NCBI GenBank assembly: GCA_002452635.1
Contig: DKEU01000093.1
Location: 1-5,217 of the forward strand
DNA length: 5,217 nt
Origin: Desulfovibrionaceae bacterium UBA6814
GTDB lineage: Bacteria > Desulfobacterota > Desulfovibrionia > Desulfovibrionales > Desulfovibrionaceae
Direction: 5' to 3'
Made by a program: the position numbers and the translations under genes. This document shows, piece by piece, positions 4,734 through 5,217 of the stretch (the stretch's first letter is position 1; the number at the start of each line of letters is the position of its first letter). The notes under the pieces were generated by a model. It was not told where the DNA came from, searched no databases, and worked only from the letters and a program-made list of their open reading frames with translations.

Positions 4734-5204
4734 ATGCCCCAGGACCCCAAAGCGTCGGCGGATGCGCTGGCTGCCCAGCTCCAGGCCATGGTGGACGAGG
4801 ATTCCGTGGAGCGGTTCGGCCAGGATGCCGTGGAGCGCTGGAAGCACCCGCGGCGGCAGGGCGGCCTGCCCCTGCCCTCGGCCGTGGGCAGCCACAGCGA
4901 CCCTGCCGGCCGCGCCGTGACCATCTATCTCCAGGTCGAGGACGGCTGCATCACCCGCGCCGGGTACGACGGCTCGGGCTGCGGCACCTTCCTGGTCTGC
5001 TGCGACGTGGCCGCGGAGCTGGTGGAGGGCCTGACGCCCGCCGAGGCCGCAACCTTCGACGCGGACCGCATCATGGCCGCCCTGGCCGGCCTGCCCCTGG
5101 AAAAGAAGGACTACGCCGAGACCGCCGCAACCGCGGTGCGCGCCGCCGCGCAGGCGGCGTTGGGCGGGGAACCGAGCAAGACAACCGGCACCGGCGATTC
5201 GTGA
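4734..5204 (+). CDS. NifU N-terminal-like protein with degenerate cluster-binding site
   Basis: This 156-residue protein matches the IscU/NifU-N scaffold fold in outline. An N-terminal helix (about 7-35) leads to WKHPRRQGGLP (usual form NPRNxGxL), then VTIYLQVEDGCITRAGYDGSGCGTFLVCCDVAAELVEGLTPAEA, then IMAALAGLPLEKKDYAETAATAVRAA. Only the central cysteine C83 (GSGCG) is kept. The first canonical cysteine and its neighbouring Asp (usually NPxCGD) are replaced by SDPAGR (55-60), and the third (usually KxHCSxLA) is KKDYAETA with Y127 in the Cys place. Extra cysteines C72 and C89-C90 are present. It is therefore unlikely to be a standard scaffold and may be a specialised maturation or regulatory factor for the adjacent Fe-S/hydrogenase genes. 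GGAGGT at 4725-4730 serves the ATG; the gene follows the protease by 22 bases. The TGA stop at 5202 gives a natural low-complexity tail, so recoding is not suspected. Confidence 0.75.
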   Translation: MPQDPKASADALAAQLQAMVDEDSVERFGQDAVERWKHPRRQGGLPLPSAVGSHSDPAGRAVTIYLQVEDGCITRAGYDGSGCGTFLVCCDVAAELVEGLTPAEAATFDADRIMAALAGLPLEKKDYAETAATAVRAAAQAALGGEPSKTTGTGDS

Positions 5205-5217
5205 ATTGATGGGATGG

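Noticed and set aside
2864..4924. A 686-codon open frame on the - strand across the Fe-S and protease genes
   Set aside because: It is antisense to three genes with clear family motifs, and its composition is the Gly/Ala/Arg/Pro/Val/His-rich kind that high-GC shadow frames give. No domain is recognisable.
5202..5217. UGA at 5202 as a selenocysteine codon or start of another gene after it
   Set aside because: The NifU-like domain is already complete and the tail is non-conserved; only 13 bases follow, so neither a SECIS nor a new gene can be judged.
1..5217. CRISPR array, insertion sequence or toxin-antitoxin pair
   Set aside because: No regularly spaced direct repeats, no transposase frame and no small paired genes are seen on either strand.

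Overview
The window is GC-rich, about 65-70% by eye, and every real gene is on the + strand. The gene content suggests a strictly anaerobic, sulfate-reducing deltaproteobacterium of the Desulfovibrio type (Desulfobacterota). The grounds are futalosine-pathway menaquinone synthesis (MqnC), a selenocysteine tRNA, an HdrD/HmcF/DsrK-like iron-sulfur protein beside a NiFe-hydrogenase maturation protease, and a YeeE/YedE sulfur-transport pair. This assignment is an inference from gene content; no taxonomic marker is present.

Left part (1-1216): the C-terminal part of mqnC, cut by the window edge, is followed after 19 bases by a cytoplasmic glycerophosphodiester phosphodiesterase. The two probably share a transcript.

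Middle part (1217-2448): two half-size YeeE/YedE membrane proteins, each with one conserved Cys motif, probably work together to move thiosulfate or sulfane-sulfur species. Each has its own upstream region, and each upstream region carries an inverted-repeat operator candidate that starts with the same ten bases, GAAAAATACC. The first site also has a CCCCTAGGGG core like CsoR/CstR-type operators. The second sits just downstream of a perfect TATAAT box.

Intergenic part (2449-2893): a 127-bp imperfect palindrome with a built-in bidirectional terminator-like stem follows the second transporter gene. Next come a promoter candidate, a complete selC gene for tRNA-Sec (UCA anticodon, 8-bp acceptor stem, long variable arm, encoded CCA), its intrinsic terminator, and a promoter candidate for the next operon.

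Right part (2894-5204): three tightly spaced genes form one operon. They encode a two-[4Fe-4S] plus CCG-domain protein, a hydrogenase maturation protease and a NifU-N-like protein that has lost two of the three canonical cluster cysteines. Together they look like the accessory end of a hydrogenase/heterodisulfide-reductase-type electron-transfer locus; the hydrogenase itself is not in the window. A selC gene directly upstream makes a selenoprotein partner nearby an attractive but untested idea.
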